Below are positions 43,036 to 53,347 of a stretch of 64,000 nucleotides of DNA, one piece after another (the first letter of the stretch is position 1; each line of letters opens with the position of its first letter). The DNA comes from F1-120-MAGs118 sp013360535 (GTDB lineage: Bacteria > Planctomycetota > UBA1135 > GCA-002686595), in assembly GCA_026647215.1 (NCBI GenBank), contig JAPKHC010000015.1:1-64000 (forward strand), read 5' to 3'. The notes beneath the pieces were generated by a model. The model had not been told where the DNA came from. It saw only the letters and a list, made by a program, of their open reading frames with translations, and searched no databases. The translations under genes were made by a program, and so were the position numbers.

Positions 43036-43401
43036 ATGACCCTGTGTCTCGCCATCGCCGCGCAGACGGCGGAAATCGCGCAGGCTCCGGCCGCGCACGC
43101 CGGTGGCAGCATGCCCTTCCTGCTCGTCGGGTTGTGGGTGCTGCTGCTTTCGGTGTTCGTCGGCTTCGAGGTGATCCAGAAGGTCCCGCCGACGCTGCAC
43201 ACGCCGCTGATGAGCGGCTCCAACGCGATCAGCGGCATCACGATCGTCGGCTCGCTGTACTGCGTCGGGAATGACTATCCGCTCTCGGCGGGCATCCTCG
43301 GGATCCTCGCCATCGTGTGCGCGATGATCAACGTGGTCGGCGGCTTCGTCGTCACCGACCGCATGCTCGGCATGTTCAGCGCGAAGGGCGGGAAGAAGTG
43401 A
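43036..43401 (+). CDS. pntAB: NAD(P) transhydrogenase subunit alpha part 2 (membrane)
   Basis: A 121-aa membrane component supplying part of domain II of the transhydrogenase. It contains a hydrophobic N-terminal segment and helices around PFLLVGLWVLLLSVFVGFEVI, SGSNAISGITIVGSL and GILGILAIVCAMINVVGGFVV, with the conserved end TDRMLGMFS. The split into pntAA and pntAB, rather than a single PntA, is the arrangement of many alphaproteobacteria and other phyla. Its TGA overlaps the ATG of pntB by one base, giving tight coupling. ATG 43036 is the sensible start. Confidence 0.95.
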   Translation: MTLCLAIAAQTAEIAQAPAAHAGGSMPFLLVGLWVLLLSVFVGFEVIQKVPPTLHTPLMSGSNAISGITIVGSLYCVGNDYPLSAGILGILAIVCAMINVVGGFVVTDRMLGMFSAKGGKK

Positions 43402-44864
43402 TGCTCGCACTCATCGACGCCACGAACATCGTCGAGCTCGCCTACATGGCGGCCTCGCTGTTGTTCATCCTCGGCATCCTCAAGCTCGGCAAGGTCAAGA
43501 CCTCCAAGCAGGGCAACCAGTGGGCCGCCTACGGCATGGCGCTCGCGATCGGCGCGACCATGCTGCTGCTCGTCACGCGCGGCGACTGGGACCCGCGCGA
43601 CGGCGAGTGGACCTACCAGAGCCACGCGCTCGCGGTCGGCGCGATGGCGCTGGGCTCCGCGATCGGCTGGTGGATGGCGGTCAAGGTCCCGATGACCTCG
43701 ATGCCCGAGTTCGTCGCGTTCTTCAACGGCCTCGGCGGCGCCGCGTCGATGTTCGTCGCGCTCGCGGAAGTGCCGCGTGCGGCGGAGCGCAGCCACACGC
43801 TGGCCTTCGAAGGCGCGGACTTCGCGATTGCGGTCAGCCTCGCGGTGCTGATCGGCGCCGTCACCCTGACGGGCTCGCTCGTCGCCTACGCGAAGCTCGC
43901 AGGCAAGCTCAACAAGAGCCGCATCGGGCCGCTCGGCTCGCAGGGCGTCAACGCCATGCTGGGCCTCGCCTGCATCGGCCTCGCCGTGTGGGGCGGTTTC
44001 TTCGCGGAAACCGCGACGCACCTGTGGATCTCCAACGGTCTGCTGGCGTTCTGCTCGCTGCTGCTCGGCGTCGGCCTCACGCTGCCGATCGGCGGTGCGG
44101 ACATGCCGGTCGCGATCGCGCTGCTCAACAGCTACTCGGGCATCGCCGGCATGACGACCGGCTTCATCCTCAAGAACAACCTCTTGATTGTCGCCGGTTC
44201 GCTGGTCGGCGCGTCGGGCATCATCCTGACGCAGATCATGTGCAAGGCCATGAACCGCTCGCTCAGCAACGTGCTGCTCGGCGGCATGGGCGAGCAGGCA
44301 GGCGGCGGCGGGTCGAAGGACGAGGGCTACACCAAGGTCAAGTCGACCTCTGGCGAGGAGCTCGCGGCCGTGCTCGACGCCGCGACGAGCGTCATCTTCG
44401 TGCCCGGCTACGGCCTCGCGGTCGCCCAGGCGCAGCACAAGGTGCGCGAGCTCGCGGGCCTGCTCGAGAAGAAGGGCTGTCAGGTGCGCTACGCGATCCA
44501 CCCGGTCGCGGGCCGCATGCCCGGCCACATGAACATCCTGCTCGCCGAGGCGGACGTGCCCTACGAGCAGCTCTACGAGCTCGACCGCATCAACGACGAC
44601 TTCAAGAACACCGACGTCGTCGTCGTGCTCGGCGCCAACGACGTCTGCAACCCCGCCGCGACCAACGACCCCAAGTCGCCGATCGCGGGCATGCCCGTGC
44701 TCACGGTCTGGGACGCGCGCACGGTCGTCGTCGTCAAGCGCTCGCTCGCGTCCGGTTACGCCGGCATCCGCAACGAGCTCTTCCAGATGGACAACTCGCT
44801 GATGTTCCTCGCCGACGCCAAGAAGGCGCTCGAGGACACGATCACCGAACTCAAGGCGCTCTGA
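43401..44864 (+). CDS. pntB: NAD(P) transhydrogenase subunit beta
   Basis: A 487-aa subunit with the remaining domain II helices and the NADP(H)-binding domain III. Eight or nine membrane segments occupy residues 1-280 (AAYGMALAIGATMLLLV, MPEFVAFFNGLGGAAS, GGADMPVAIALLNSYSGIA). Domain III, from about 305, shows VIFVPGYGLAVAQAQ, YAIHPVAGRMPGHMN, LGANDVCNPAATND and KRSLASGYAGIRNELF, the expected NADP-binding signatures. Last gene of the pnt operon; a 12-bp hairpin follows after 25 nt. Confidence 0.97.
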   Translation: MLALIDATNIVELAYMAASLLFILGILKLGKVKTSKQGNQWAAYGMALAIGATMLLLVTRGDWDPRDGEWTYQSHALAVGAMALGSAIGWWMAVKVPMTSMPEFVAFFNGLGGAASMFVALAEVPRAAERSHTLAFEGADFAIAVSLAVLIGAVTLTGSLVAYAKLAGKLNKSRIGPLGSQGVNAMLGLACIGLAVWGGFFAETATHLWISNGLLAFCSLLLGVGLTLPIGGADMPVAIALLNSYSGIAGMTTGFILKNNLLIVAGSLVGASGIILTQIMCKAMNRSLSNVLLGGMGEQAGGGGSKDEGYTKVKSTSGEELAAVLDAATSVIFVPGYGLAVAQAQHKVRELAGLLEKKGCQVRYAIHPVAGRMPGHMNILLAEADVPYEQLYELDRINDDFKNTDVVVVLGANDVCNPAATNDPKSPIAGMPVLTVWDARTVVVVKRSLASGYAGIRNELFQMDNSLMFLADAKKALEDTITELKAL

Positions 44865-44889
44865 GCCTCCCGTCCTTCGTCTCGACGCG

Positions 44890-44918
44890 CCCCCGCTGCG
44901 GTCCGTCCGCGGCGGGGG
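44890..44918. terminator. Bidirectional hairpin terminator between pntB and the convergent gene
   Basis: CCCCCGCTGCGG pairs with CCGCGGCGGGGG (12 bp with one G-U) over a 5-nt loop. It lies between the pntB stop and the stop of the convergent minus-strand gene, 4 nt from the latter, and can serve both. Confidence 0.65.
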
Positions 44919-44922
44919 TGCT

Positions 44923-45309
44923 TCACTTGGTGGAGCGCGGCTGCGTTTCGCCGAGCACCGCCACGCGCGAGTTCGGGTTGCCGCTGATTTTCGAGACCGT
45001 GCGGGCGCGGGCGATGGCGTCCGCGAGGCGCGTGATGCGCCACTCGAGCCAGCCGGAGGCCAACAGGGTCGTCACGAATGCCAAGTAGGCCCACAGGCGC
45101 GTGCTCGCTGGCCAGCCGTATTCCAGCAAGTACCTCATGAGGACCGGCTCACCGCCGAAGCGCCCCCGATAGATCGCGAGACTGAAAAGCCCCAGCGCAA
45201 CGAAGGCGACGGCGAGCGGACGCCGCCAGCGTTCCGCCCTCGTGGCCTTGGCTTCGAGTTCCGCTTCGGTGTGCACGCGCGCCGTTTCCGTCGGAGAAGG
45301 GTAGCCCAA
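44923..45309 (-). CDS. Hypothetical two-helix membrane protein
   Basis: A 128-aa protein with a charged N-terminus (EAELEAKATRAERWRR), a first membrane helix (PLAVAFVALGLFSLAIY), a short loop with GEPVLMRYLLEYGWP, a second helix (LWAYLAFVTTLLASGWLEW) and a basic tail. No family recognised. Convergent with pntB and divergent over 60 bp from the methyltransferase gene. Confidence 0.6.
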   Translation of the reverse strand: MGYPSPTETARVHTEAELEAKATRAERWRRPLAVAFVALGLFSLAIYRGRFGGEPVLMRYLLEYGWPASTRLWAYLAFVTTLLASGWLEWRITRLADAIARARTVSKISGNPNSRVAVLGETQPRSTK

Positions 45310-45369
45310 GCGCGTTCACCCCGCTCGCTACACTCGCGCCGCAGTCGCTCCGGACCACCCTCGCATCCC

Positions 45370-46383
45370 ATGAACCAACCGCCCACTCCCGACAGGATCC
45401 TGCAGACCGGTCTCGCGTTCTGGCCGGCGAAAGTGCTGCTGAGCGCGATCGAGATGGGCGTCTTCACCGAGCTCGCGCGCGGGCCGGAACCGTTCGCGAG
45501 CCTGAGCGGGCGGCTGGGCCTGCACCCGCGGTCCGCGCGCGACTTCCTCGACACGCTCGTGGCACTCGGTTTCCTCGAGCGCGACGGCGACCACTACGCC
45601 AACACGCGCGAGACCGGCCTGTTTCTCGATCGCCGCAAGCCCTCGTACATCGGCGGCATCCTCGAGATGGCGAACCATCGCCTCTATCCGTTCTGGGGGC
45701 ACCTGACCGAGGCGCTGCGCACCGGAGAGCCGCAGAACGAGGTCAAGGGCGGCGGCCCCGGCCTGTTCGAGAAGCTCTACGCCGACCCCGCGCGCCTGCG
45801 CGAGTTCCTCGCCGCGATGACCGGCATCAGCCACGGCGCGAACCTCGCCATCGCGCGCCAGTTCCCGTGGAAGGACTACCGCACGTTCGTCGACGTCGGC
45901 GCCGCGCAGGGCGACCTCGCCGTTCAGATCGCGCTCGCCAACCCGCACCTGCGTGGCCTCGGCTTCGACCTGCCCGAGGTCGCGCCGATCTTCGAGGACT
46001 ACGCGCAATCCGCCGGCGTCGCCGACCGCCTCAGCTTCGCCCCCGGCAGCTTCTTCGAGCGCGACCTCCCGCGCGCCGACGTGGTGACGATGGGCCACAT
46101 CCTCCACGACTGGGACCTCGAGACCAAGCGCATGCTCGTCGCCAAGGCCTTCGACGCGCTCCCCAAGGGCGGCGCGCTCGTGGTCTACGAGGCGATCATC
46201 GACGACGAGCGCCGCACCAACGCCTTCGGCCTGATGATGAGCCTCAACATGCTCATCGAGACCCCCGGCGGCTTCGACTACACCGGCGCCGACTGCTCCC
46301 GCTGGATGCAGGAAGCCGGCTTCTCCTCCACCCGCGTCGAACACCTCGTCGGCCCCGACTCCATGGTCATCGGCATCAAGTGA
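45370..46383 (+). CDS. SAM-dependent O-methyltransferase (hydroxyneurosporene/ASMT-like)
   Basis: A 337-aa protein with the two-part build of the O-methyltransferase family that methylates small-molecule hydroxyls. An N-terminal winged-helix dimerisation domain (about 1-100: AIEMGVFTELA, LHPRSARDFLDTLVALGFLERDGDHYANT) precedes the Rossmann-fold catalytic domain. The SAM-binding motif is FVDVGAAQGDLAVQIA; later motifs are FDLPEVAPIF and the catalytic-base region MGHILHDWDLE. Substrate cannot be told from context; no biosynthetic cluster surrounds it. The DUF5063 gene follows 31 nt later. Confidence 0.88.
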   Translation: MNQPPTPDRILQTGLAFWPAKVLLSAIEMGVFTELARGPEPFASLSGRLGLHPRSARDFLDTLVALGFLERDGDHYANTRETGLFLDRRKPSYIGGILEMANHRLYPFWGHLTEALRTGEPQNEVKGGGPGLFEKLYADPARLREFLAAMTGISHGANLAIARQFPWKDYRTFVDVGAAQGDLAVQIALANPHLRGLGFDLPEVAPIFEDYAQSAGVADRLSFAPGSFFERDLPRADVVTMGHILHDWDLETKRMLVAKAFDALPKGGALVVYEAIIDDERRTNAFGLMMSLNMLIETPGGFDYTGADCSRWMQEAGFSSTRVEHLVGPDSMVIGIK

Positions 46384-46414
46384 GCGGAGCCGCGTCGGAA
46401 GGCGCGACCGATCC

Positions 46415-46921
46415 ATGACGACGCAGTCGCAGGCACTCGACGAGTTCGCGCGCGAGGCGCGGGCGTTCCGTCGTTGGGTGACGGGCGACGAGCCGGCACC
46501 GATGGACGCGCCGACGGCGTTGCGGCGGGTCGCCGCGTTGTTCAGCGCGGCGCTGGCGCTGCCGGCGACCGACGCTCTCGACGTGTCGGAGGAGGAGGAG
46601 CCCGACGTCCCCGCCGAGGAGCTCGCGCGCGTCGCGGAGCGGACGAAGCTGCTGCCGTTCTCGTACTACCTGCAGGTGCTCGATCCGCACGACTTCTTCC
46701 TCGCGCCGCCGCCGGACCCCGACAAGTTCGAGGAACCCGGAGTCGCCGATCTCCTCGACGACATTCGCGACATCCACCGCGACGTCGCATGCGGGCTGAT
46801 CCTGTTCGACGCTGGCTCACGCGTCGACGCACACTGGCACTGGGCCTTCAGCTTCCGCGCCCACTGGGGCCGCCACGCCGCGAGCGCGATCCACGCGCTG
46901 CAGGCGTACGTCACGCGCTAG
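46415..46921 (+). CDS. DUF5063 family protein
   Basis: A 168-aa soluble helical protein. The pattern YYLQVLDPHDFF, LLDDIRDIHRDVACGLILFD and WHWAFSFRAHWGRHAASAIHALQAY matches the family described as DUF5063, whose role is unknown. It probably shares a transcript with the methyltransferase gene. Its stop lies 7 nt from the stop of a convergent truncated HD-domain gene. Confidence 0.75.
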   Translation: MTTQSQALDEFAREARAFRRWVTGDEPAPMDAPTALRRVAALFSAALALPATDALDVSEEEEPDVPAEELARVAERTKLLPFSYYLQVLDPHDFFLAPPPDPDKFEEPGVADLLDDIRDIHRDVACGLILFDAGSRVDAHWHWAFSFRAHWGRHAASAIHALQAYVTR

Positions 46922-46928
46922 CGGAAAC

Positions 46929-47132
46929 TCAGGCCGGCGGCAGCTGGCCGCGCGCGATGTCGAGCCCCGCGAGCCGATGCTCGAGCACCATCGCGGGCAG
47001 GCACAGCCGCCACGTGTGCTCCGCCGTGCTCTCGCGCCGCCCCTGCGACGTGTGCGCGCTGCGCAGCACATCCTTGAGCAGCTCCGCATCGCGCACGAAC
47101 TCGAGCAGCCGGGGAAGGCCGGAGGTCGTCAT
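46929..47132 (-). pseudogene. Truncated HD-domain phosphohydrolase (67 aa)
   Basis: The 67 residues LLEFVRDAELLKDVLR, RRESTAEHTWRLCLPAMVLE and LDIARGQLPPA correspond to the first third of YfbR/HDDC2-like HD phosphohydrolases, which normally run to about 190 residues. The first metal-binding His (AEH) is present, but the HD pair and later ligands are missing because the gene stops and the convergent DUF5063 gene begins at once. ATG 47132 overlaps the stop of the upstream gene by 4 nt (ATGA), so it is still set up for coupled translation. It is either a decayed remnant or a small peptide with a new role. Confidence 0.6.
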
Positions 47133-49249
47133 GGGAGCTTGCGAGAGAAGCGGCTTTCGACCTGCAGGATCTGCGCCCGATAGGCGGCCGTCAGCAGGCG
47201 TCCGCCCGCGCGCGAGGCCGGAGGCAGGCGATCCAGGCTCGAGAGCGTGCCCGAATCGAGCAGCGGCGCGAGCGCTCCGGTCCAAGCCGACCAGACTTCG
47301 CGTTCGAGTCGCAGAGCCACGCGCGTGTGGTGGAGCAACGCTTCGGGTGTGAGGCTCACCGGGTTCGCGCGCTGCGGAGCGAGAGCGTCGAGCAGGGACT
47401 TGAGCGACTTCGAGGTCCGGCTCTCACGCGCCCGCAGGCGTTGGAACGCGATGGCCGCGAGCAGCGTCGGGGCATCGGTGGGGGCGAGGAACGCGGCTTG
47501 CTGTGCAGGCGCCGTCGCGACCCGATTCGCCTGAGCCGCGAGCCACGCCTCCGCCTCCTGCCACTCCGGACCTCCGAGCGTGCCGATCGCGACGCTCCGG
47601 CCCGGTTCGAGGCAAACGCGGATCGCGTGCAAGGCCCGGGCTGACGTGGCGATGTCGCCGGTGCTCTCGCCGATCGATCGCGGCCACGATCCATCCGCGA
47701 GCCGCTGCCGCATGAGGAAGTCCATGGCTCTCGACGCGGCAACCGTCGGCGGGCTCCAGCGCGCCCCGCTGCTCATCTCGACCAACGCGCAGGTCGCGGC
47801 TGCGTGCTGGTAGAGCGAGTCGCGCGCCTCCGTTCCGATCCGGCCGTCCGCTGACTGGTGTGCTCCGAACCACTGTCCAGCCCTTCGCAGCGCCGCCATG
47901 TGGGGCCCACGCACCACCGACGATCCTTCACCCGTCAGAGCGAGCGCACACTCGGCCGTCACGAAGGTCGTCGCCGCTGGATCACCGCCGGCGGATTCCG
48001 GGCGCCACGCACCACTTGCATCCTGCCGTTGCAGCAGCCACTCGATCGTCGCGGTTCTGTGCGCGTCGTTCGGCTTCGCGGTCTCGTCGGCCGCGCGTTC
48101 CGGCTTCTCGAGCTTGCCGCTGTCACGCACCGGCCGCGCCGCTTCGCGGATGCAGGGAACCGCGAGGACCTCAGGGAAGTTCGCCGGGAACGGCGGAGCA
48201 TCGAGCAACGGCGGCAGCTCGGGGGAGCGGCCCCAGGCCAGCTCGCTGTCAAAACCCCGCAGGTACTCGCCGTTCTCGTTGGTGAGCAGCTCGACCACCG
48301 AATGCCATCGCAGCAGGATGCGGCGCTGCGCGGCGGGCTCCGTCGGCCAATCCGCGCCCTTGCCGAACAGGGCGCCAAGAATCTCCTCGTGGATGCGCCC
48401 GGCGAGCGCTGCGTCCCCCGGCTTCGACAAGTCGAGCGTCGCCAAGCGATGCACCGCCGCTCCGGCCGCGGCACCGGCGTCATTCAGGAGCTTCGTGCGA
48501 GCGGCTTCGTCACCGGCGAGCGCACGATCCAGCCAGTCCCCGTCACCGCCCAGCGCCGGTGCGGACCACGTGGCGGTCTGAGCCCCGCTCTCGACCCGCG
48601 GGTCGAGCGTGACCTTGCTGTGGAAGAAGCCTGCCTTGAACTCGGCGCTCAGCCAGCCCTCGTCGAAGCTCCCGTCGGCGAAGAAGTGGAGCCAGACGCC
48701 TTCCGGGAGCGCGTCCTCGAATCTGCCGCGCAGGACAAGCGAGCCATCGCTTCGCCGACCCTCCCACTCACCGCTGATGCGGCCGTTCTCGAGCGAACCC
48801 GACCAGGTCCAATGCCGCGCCGGGTCCTCCACGCGCAGCGGTCGACACTCGACGGTCTCGAGCAGCTTGTGGGCCTCGTCGAAACGTTTCCACTCCCCGT
48901 TGCGCAGCCCCGCCTCGTACTTGCCTTCGAGCTCGACGGCGCCGCCGTCGCGCCAGAACTTCCACAGGCCGTTGCGCTCGCCGTTCTCGAACGAGCCTGT
49001 TGACTGGCGCTTGCCGCTCTCGAAATGGAAGGTCCACGCGCCGGTTTCCTTCCCTTCGGCGAAGGAGCCCTCGGCGGCGAGCTTGCCGTTGGCGTGCCAG
49101 CGCTTCGACTTGCCGTGGCGCACTAGCGAGCCGTCGCTCGCGCGTCTCGCCTCGCACTCGAAGCGCGGTTTTCCGTCGGGAAACGTCTCGACGATCCGAT
49201 CCGGCGACTGGACGAACGGCACGAACGACAAGAGCAGCGCGAGCAGCAT
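47129..49249 (-). CDS. Secreted MORN_2-repeat / alpha-toroid-like protein
   Basis: A 706-aa exported protein. After a signal peptide (LLALLLSFVPFVQS), residues about 20-200 form MORN_2-type repeats of the YwqK kind (GKSKRWHANGKLAAEGSF, GERNGLWKFWRDGGAVELEGKY). The C-terminal half (about 395-660) has repeats like those of squalene-cyclase/prenyltransferase toroids (LLQRQDASGAWRP, HQSADGRIG, RQRLADGSWPRS). The DxDD acid motif of cyclases is not seen, so it is probably a binding fold. The join of the two domains in one secreted chain is unusual. Its TGA overlaps the ATG of the truncated HD gene. Confidence 0.75.
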   Translation of the reverse strand: MLLALLLSFVPFVQSPDRIVETFPDGKPRFECEARRASDGSLVRHGKSKRWHANGKLAAEGSFAEGKETGAWTFHFESGKRQSTGSFENGERNGLWKFWRDGGAVELEGKYEAGLRNGEWKRFDEAHKLLETVECRPLRVEDPARHWTWSGSLENGRISGEWEGRRSDGSLVLRGRFEDALPEGVWLHFFADGSFDEGWLSAEFKAGFFHSKVTLDPRVESGAQTATWSAPALGGDGDWLDRALAGDEAARTKLLNDAGAAAGAAVHRLATLDLSKPGDAALAGRIHEEILGALFGKGADWPTEPAAQRRILLRWHSVVELLTNENGEYLRGFDSELAWGRSPELPPLLDAPPFPANFPEVLAVPCIREAARPVRDSGKLEKPERAADETAKPNDAHRTATIEWLLQRQDASGAWRPESAGGDPAATTFVTAECALALTGEGSSVVRGPHMAALRRAGQWFGAHQSADGRIGTEARDSLYQHAAATCALVEMSSGARWSPPTVAASRAMDFLMRQRLADGSWPRSIGESTGDIATSARALHAIRVCLEPGRSVAIGTLGGPEWQEAEAWLAAQANRVATAPAQQAAFLAPTDAPTLLAAIAFQRLRARESRTSKSLKSLLDALAPQRANPVSLTPEALLHHTRVALRLEREVWSAWTGALAPLLDSGTLSSLDRLPPASRAGGRLLTAAYRAQILQVESRFSRKLP

Positions 49250-49301
49250 GCGGGAGTTGTGCCAGAGCTCCCCGGGGCTCGCAAGTCGCCCGAAATGGAA
49301 C

Positions 49302-49336
49302 GCGCCCCCGCCGCGGAAGGGCCGCGGCGGGGGCGC
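49302..49336 (-). terminator. Perfect 15-bp hairpin terminator after the CBS gene
   Basis: GCGCCCCCGCCGCGG pairs perfectly with CCGCGGCGGGGGCGC over a 5-nt loop, 34 nt downstream of the minus-strand CBS gene stop. It is one of the strongest hairpins in the window. Confidence 0.75.
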
Positions 49337-49370
49337 AAGAAGTGAGCGTGGCGTGCGCGGGAGGCGCGAG

Positions 49371-50030
49371 CTACTTGCCGGCGCGGGCCTTGGCGCGAGG
49401 CGCGGCGGCCTTGGGGGCCTTCGCCTTGGGCGCCTTGGGCGCGGGCTTGGCCTTCGGGGCGGCGGGCTTGCTCGCCTTGGCCTTGCGGGGCGCGGGCTGG
49501 AGCGTGTCGGACTTGGGCGCGGGCGCGGCGGGGGTGCTCGCCTCGCGCGTGACCTCGATGACGAGGGCCTCGACGACGGGCTCGGCCGGCGTGCGCGGGG
49601 CGGAGATGGCGGCGAAGGCGGCGGCGATGTCGCGCGGCTTGAGCGGCGCGGTGTCGTTGGCGACGGCGCAGGCGAGCTGGCCGAGCGAGACGATGCCGAC
49701 GAGCTCGCCCTCCTTGTTCACGACCGGCAGGCGGCGGACCAACGAGGTCTGCATGCGCGCGAGCACGTCCTCGACGGAATCGCTCGGGCTGACGGTGAAG
49801 ACCACCGAGGCCATGGCTTCGCTCACCGCGATCTTCCACAGCGGAGCGCCGCGCAGGTGCGTCGCCATCAGCGTGTCGCGGTCGGTGAGGATGCCGACGA
49901 CGCCGTTGGAATCGTCGACGACGGGCAGGCAGCCGAGGTCGCCCTGCCACATGGCCTGGGCGGCTTCGGACAGCGAATCGGAGGCGCGGCAGGTGCGCAC
50001 GTCCTTGGTCATCAGGTTCTCGATCTTCAT
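49371..50030 (-). CDS. CBS-pair protein with histone-H1-like Lys/Ala/Pro tail
   Basis: A 219-aa cytosolic protein. Two CBS motifs form one Bateman module at about 1-125 (MKIENLMTKDVRTC, GCLPVVDDSNGVVGILTDRD, RRLPVVNKEGELVGIVSLGQL), a fold that binds adenine nucleotides or SAM. From about residue 168 the tail is Lys, Ala and Pro only (KAKASKPAAPKAKPAP and onward), like the tail of histone H1 and bacterial H1-like nucleoid proteins, so DNA or RNA contact is plausible. A paralogue with a shorter basic tail lies at 59324. Divergent from the histidine kinase gene over 273 bp, ended by a strong hairpin. Confidence 0.85.
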   Translation of the reverse strand: MKIENLMTKDVRTCRASDSLSEAAQAMWQGDLGCLPVVDDSNGVVGILTDRDTLMATHLRGAPLWKIAVSEAMASVVFTVSPSDSVEDVLARMQTSLVRRLPVVNKEGELVGIVSLGQLACAVANDTAPLKPRDIAAAFAAISAPRTPAEPVVEALVIEVTREASTPAAPAPKSDTLQPAPRKAKASKPAAPKAKPAPKAPKAKAPKAAAPRAKARAGK

Positions 50031-50303
50031 CTAGTTCTCTGGGGTCGGGCGAGCGCGTGGACGGGCTCGCGGGGTGGGCCGGGCGGGACGCCGGATCCGT
50101 GGTGGGTGCGCGGCGCGGCGCGTGGGGCGCCAGGCCGGATTCGGGGGCGAAAGAGGATACGAAGCGCGCACGAGCGTTGCAGCAAGGGCGTGCGAATCCG
50201 CCGGCAGTCTCGCACGAAGGCGGAGTTTGCGGCAGGGGGCGAGCTGCGCAGCGCGCGGCCACCCGCCGCACCGGCGCGTGGGCTCCGCTAACCTCTCCTC
50301 GCC

Positions 50304-51935
50304 ATGGAGTCGCCGCTCAAGCCGCCGCCGCGTGACCCGCCGCAGCATCCGTGGCGCTCGATCGTGGTGGGCCTGTGGATCGCGGGTCTGGTCGCCGTCG
50401 GCATCTGGTACGGGGCGCGGCGGCGCGATGCGCTGCTCGAGCGCCGCATCGACGAGCTGCTCGACGGCGTCGGGCGCGTGACCGAGGCGCTGGCGCTGCC
50501 GCAGGCGGACGCGCGCGGGCTCGAGCCGATGAACGAGGCCGGGCGATTCGTGCGGGTCGGCGCCGACGGGGGTGAGCTCGCGACGCGCGACCCTCGGGCC
50601 TGGCAGCAGCTCGAGAGCGGCGTCGAGCGCGTCCACTCCGGCGGCGAGTGGTGGATCGCGGCGCGTGCGGGGGACGAGCGGCTGGTCGCGCTCGTGCCGG
50701 ACGCGGCCATCGACGAGCGCCTCGCGCCGGAGCGCGGTGAGCTGACGTTCGTGCTGTGGGCTTCGGGCCTCGCGATCCTCGTGACGGCGCTGACGATGGC
50801 GTGGGTCGTGCGGCGGCGCCTGTGGGACTTCCGCGCGCGCGCGACGGCCGAGTATGTCGTCGCGATCCGCCGCGAGGGCGCGAAGTGGAAGGCGCTGACC
50901 GACAACGCGGCGGACATGATCCTGATCGTCGATCCCGCGACGGCGGCGATCGCCGAGCGCAACCGCGCGGCCGCGGCGACGATCGGGCAGCGCTCGCTCG
51001 CCGAGTGCCTGTCGGAGCAGGATCTCGCGGAATTGCGCGCCGGAATGGACAGCGCGCACGCGCGGCCGGGCGAGGCGGTGGCGCTGCGCGAGCTCCACCT
51101 GCGCGCCCTCGACGGCCACGAGCTGCGCGTCGACGTGCGCCTCTCCGACATCGACCTCGGCCACACGCGCGTGGTCGAGATCTCGCTGCGCGACGTGACG
51201 CGCGAGCGCGCGATGGAGCGCCAGCTCGCGATCTCCGAGCGGCTGACCTCGCTCGGCCTGCTCACCGCCGGCGTCGCGCACGAGATCAACAACCCGCTCG
51301 AAGGCATCGGCAACTACCTCGCGCTGCTCGGGCGCGAGGACGTGCCGCAGGAACGGCGCGCGCGCTACCTCGAGCAGGTCGGCCACGGCTTCGAGCGCAT
51401 CCGCGGCATCGTGCGCGACCTGCTCGCCTTCGGCCGGCCGGGTGTCGAACGTGGCGAGGCCGAGCTCGGCGAGGTCGTCGAGCGCGTGCGCAAGCTGGTC
51501 GGCTACACGAAAAGCGCCGGAGAAATCGAGGTTTCCGTGCGTGGGCTCGAGCGGCCGCTGGTCGTCCCCGGCGATCGCGGGCGGCTCGAGCAGGTGCTCC
51601 TCAACCTGCTGCTCAACGCCGCGACGGCGATGGGCGGGCGCGGACGCATCACGGTGACGGCCGTGCGCGACGCACGCGGTGCCGAGGGCGAGCCGTGCGT
51701 GCAGCTCCTCGTCGACGACGAGGGGCCCGGCATCCCGGCGGAGCACCTGCAGAAGATCTTCGACCCGTTCTTCACGACCACGCAGGGCAACGGACTTGGA
51801 CTCTCGATCTCCTATGGCATCCTGCGCGCGCACGGGGGAACCCTGAGCGCCTCCAACCGTCCCGAGGGCGGGGCCCGGCTCAAGATCGAGCTGCCGCTCG
51901 CGCGACCCACAACGCAGAACCTGACCCAGAACTGA
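50304..51935 (+). CDS. NtrB-type membrane sensor histidine kinase
   Basis: A 543-aa two-component sensor. TM1 about 19-37 and TM2 about 147-169 enclose a sensor region of about 110 residues (VRVGADGGELATRD, WWIAARAGDERLVAL). A PAS-like domain follows (about 190-300; LTDNAADMILIVDPATAAI). The HisKA box is TAGVAHEINNPLEG with phospho-acceptor H326. The ATPase domain has the N box (LLNLLLNAATAM), DDEGPGIP, FDPFFTTT and GNGLGLSI. The H-E-I-N-N-P-L form is typical of NtrB-like kinases that partner with sigma-54 regulators, and such a regulator follows without a gap. Stimulus unknown. Confidence 0.94.
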   Translation: MESPLKPPPRDPPQHPWRSIVVGLWIAGLVAVGIWYGARRRDALLERRIDELLDGVGRVTEALALPQADARGLEPMNEAGRFVRVGADGGELATRDPRAWQQLESGVERVHSGGEWWIAARAGDERLVALVPDAAIDERLAPERGELTFVLWASGLAILVTALTMAWVVRRRLWDFRARATAEYVVAIRREGAKWKALTDNAADMILIVDPATAAIAERNRAAAATIGQRSLAECLSEQDLAELRAGMDSAHARPGEAVALRELHLRALDGHELRVDVRLSDIDLGHTRVVEISLRDVTRERAMERQLAISERLTSLGLLTAGVAHEINNPLEGIGNYLALLGREDVPQERRARYLEQVGHGFERIRGIVRDLLAFGRPGVERGEAELGEVVERVRKLVGYTKSAGEIEVSVRGLERPLVVPGDRGRLEQVLLNLLLNAATAMGGRGRITVTAVRDARGAEGEPCVQLLVDDEGPGIPAEHLQKIFDPFFTTTQGNGLGLSISYGILRAHGGTLSASNRPEGGARLKIELPLARPTTQNLTQN

Positions 51936-53336
<1,401 letters not shown>

Positions 53337-53347
53337 TCACGTGCTCG

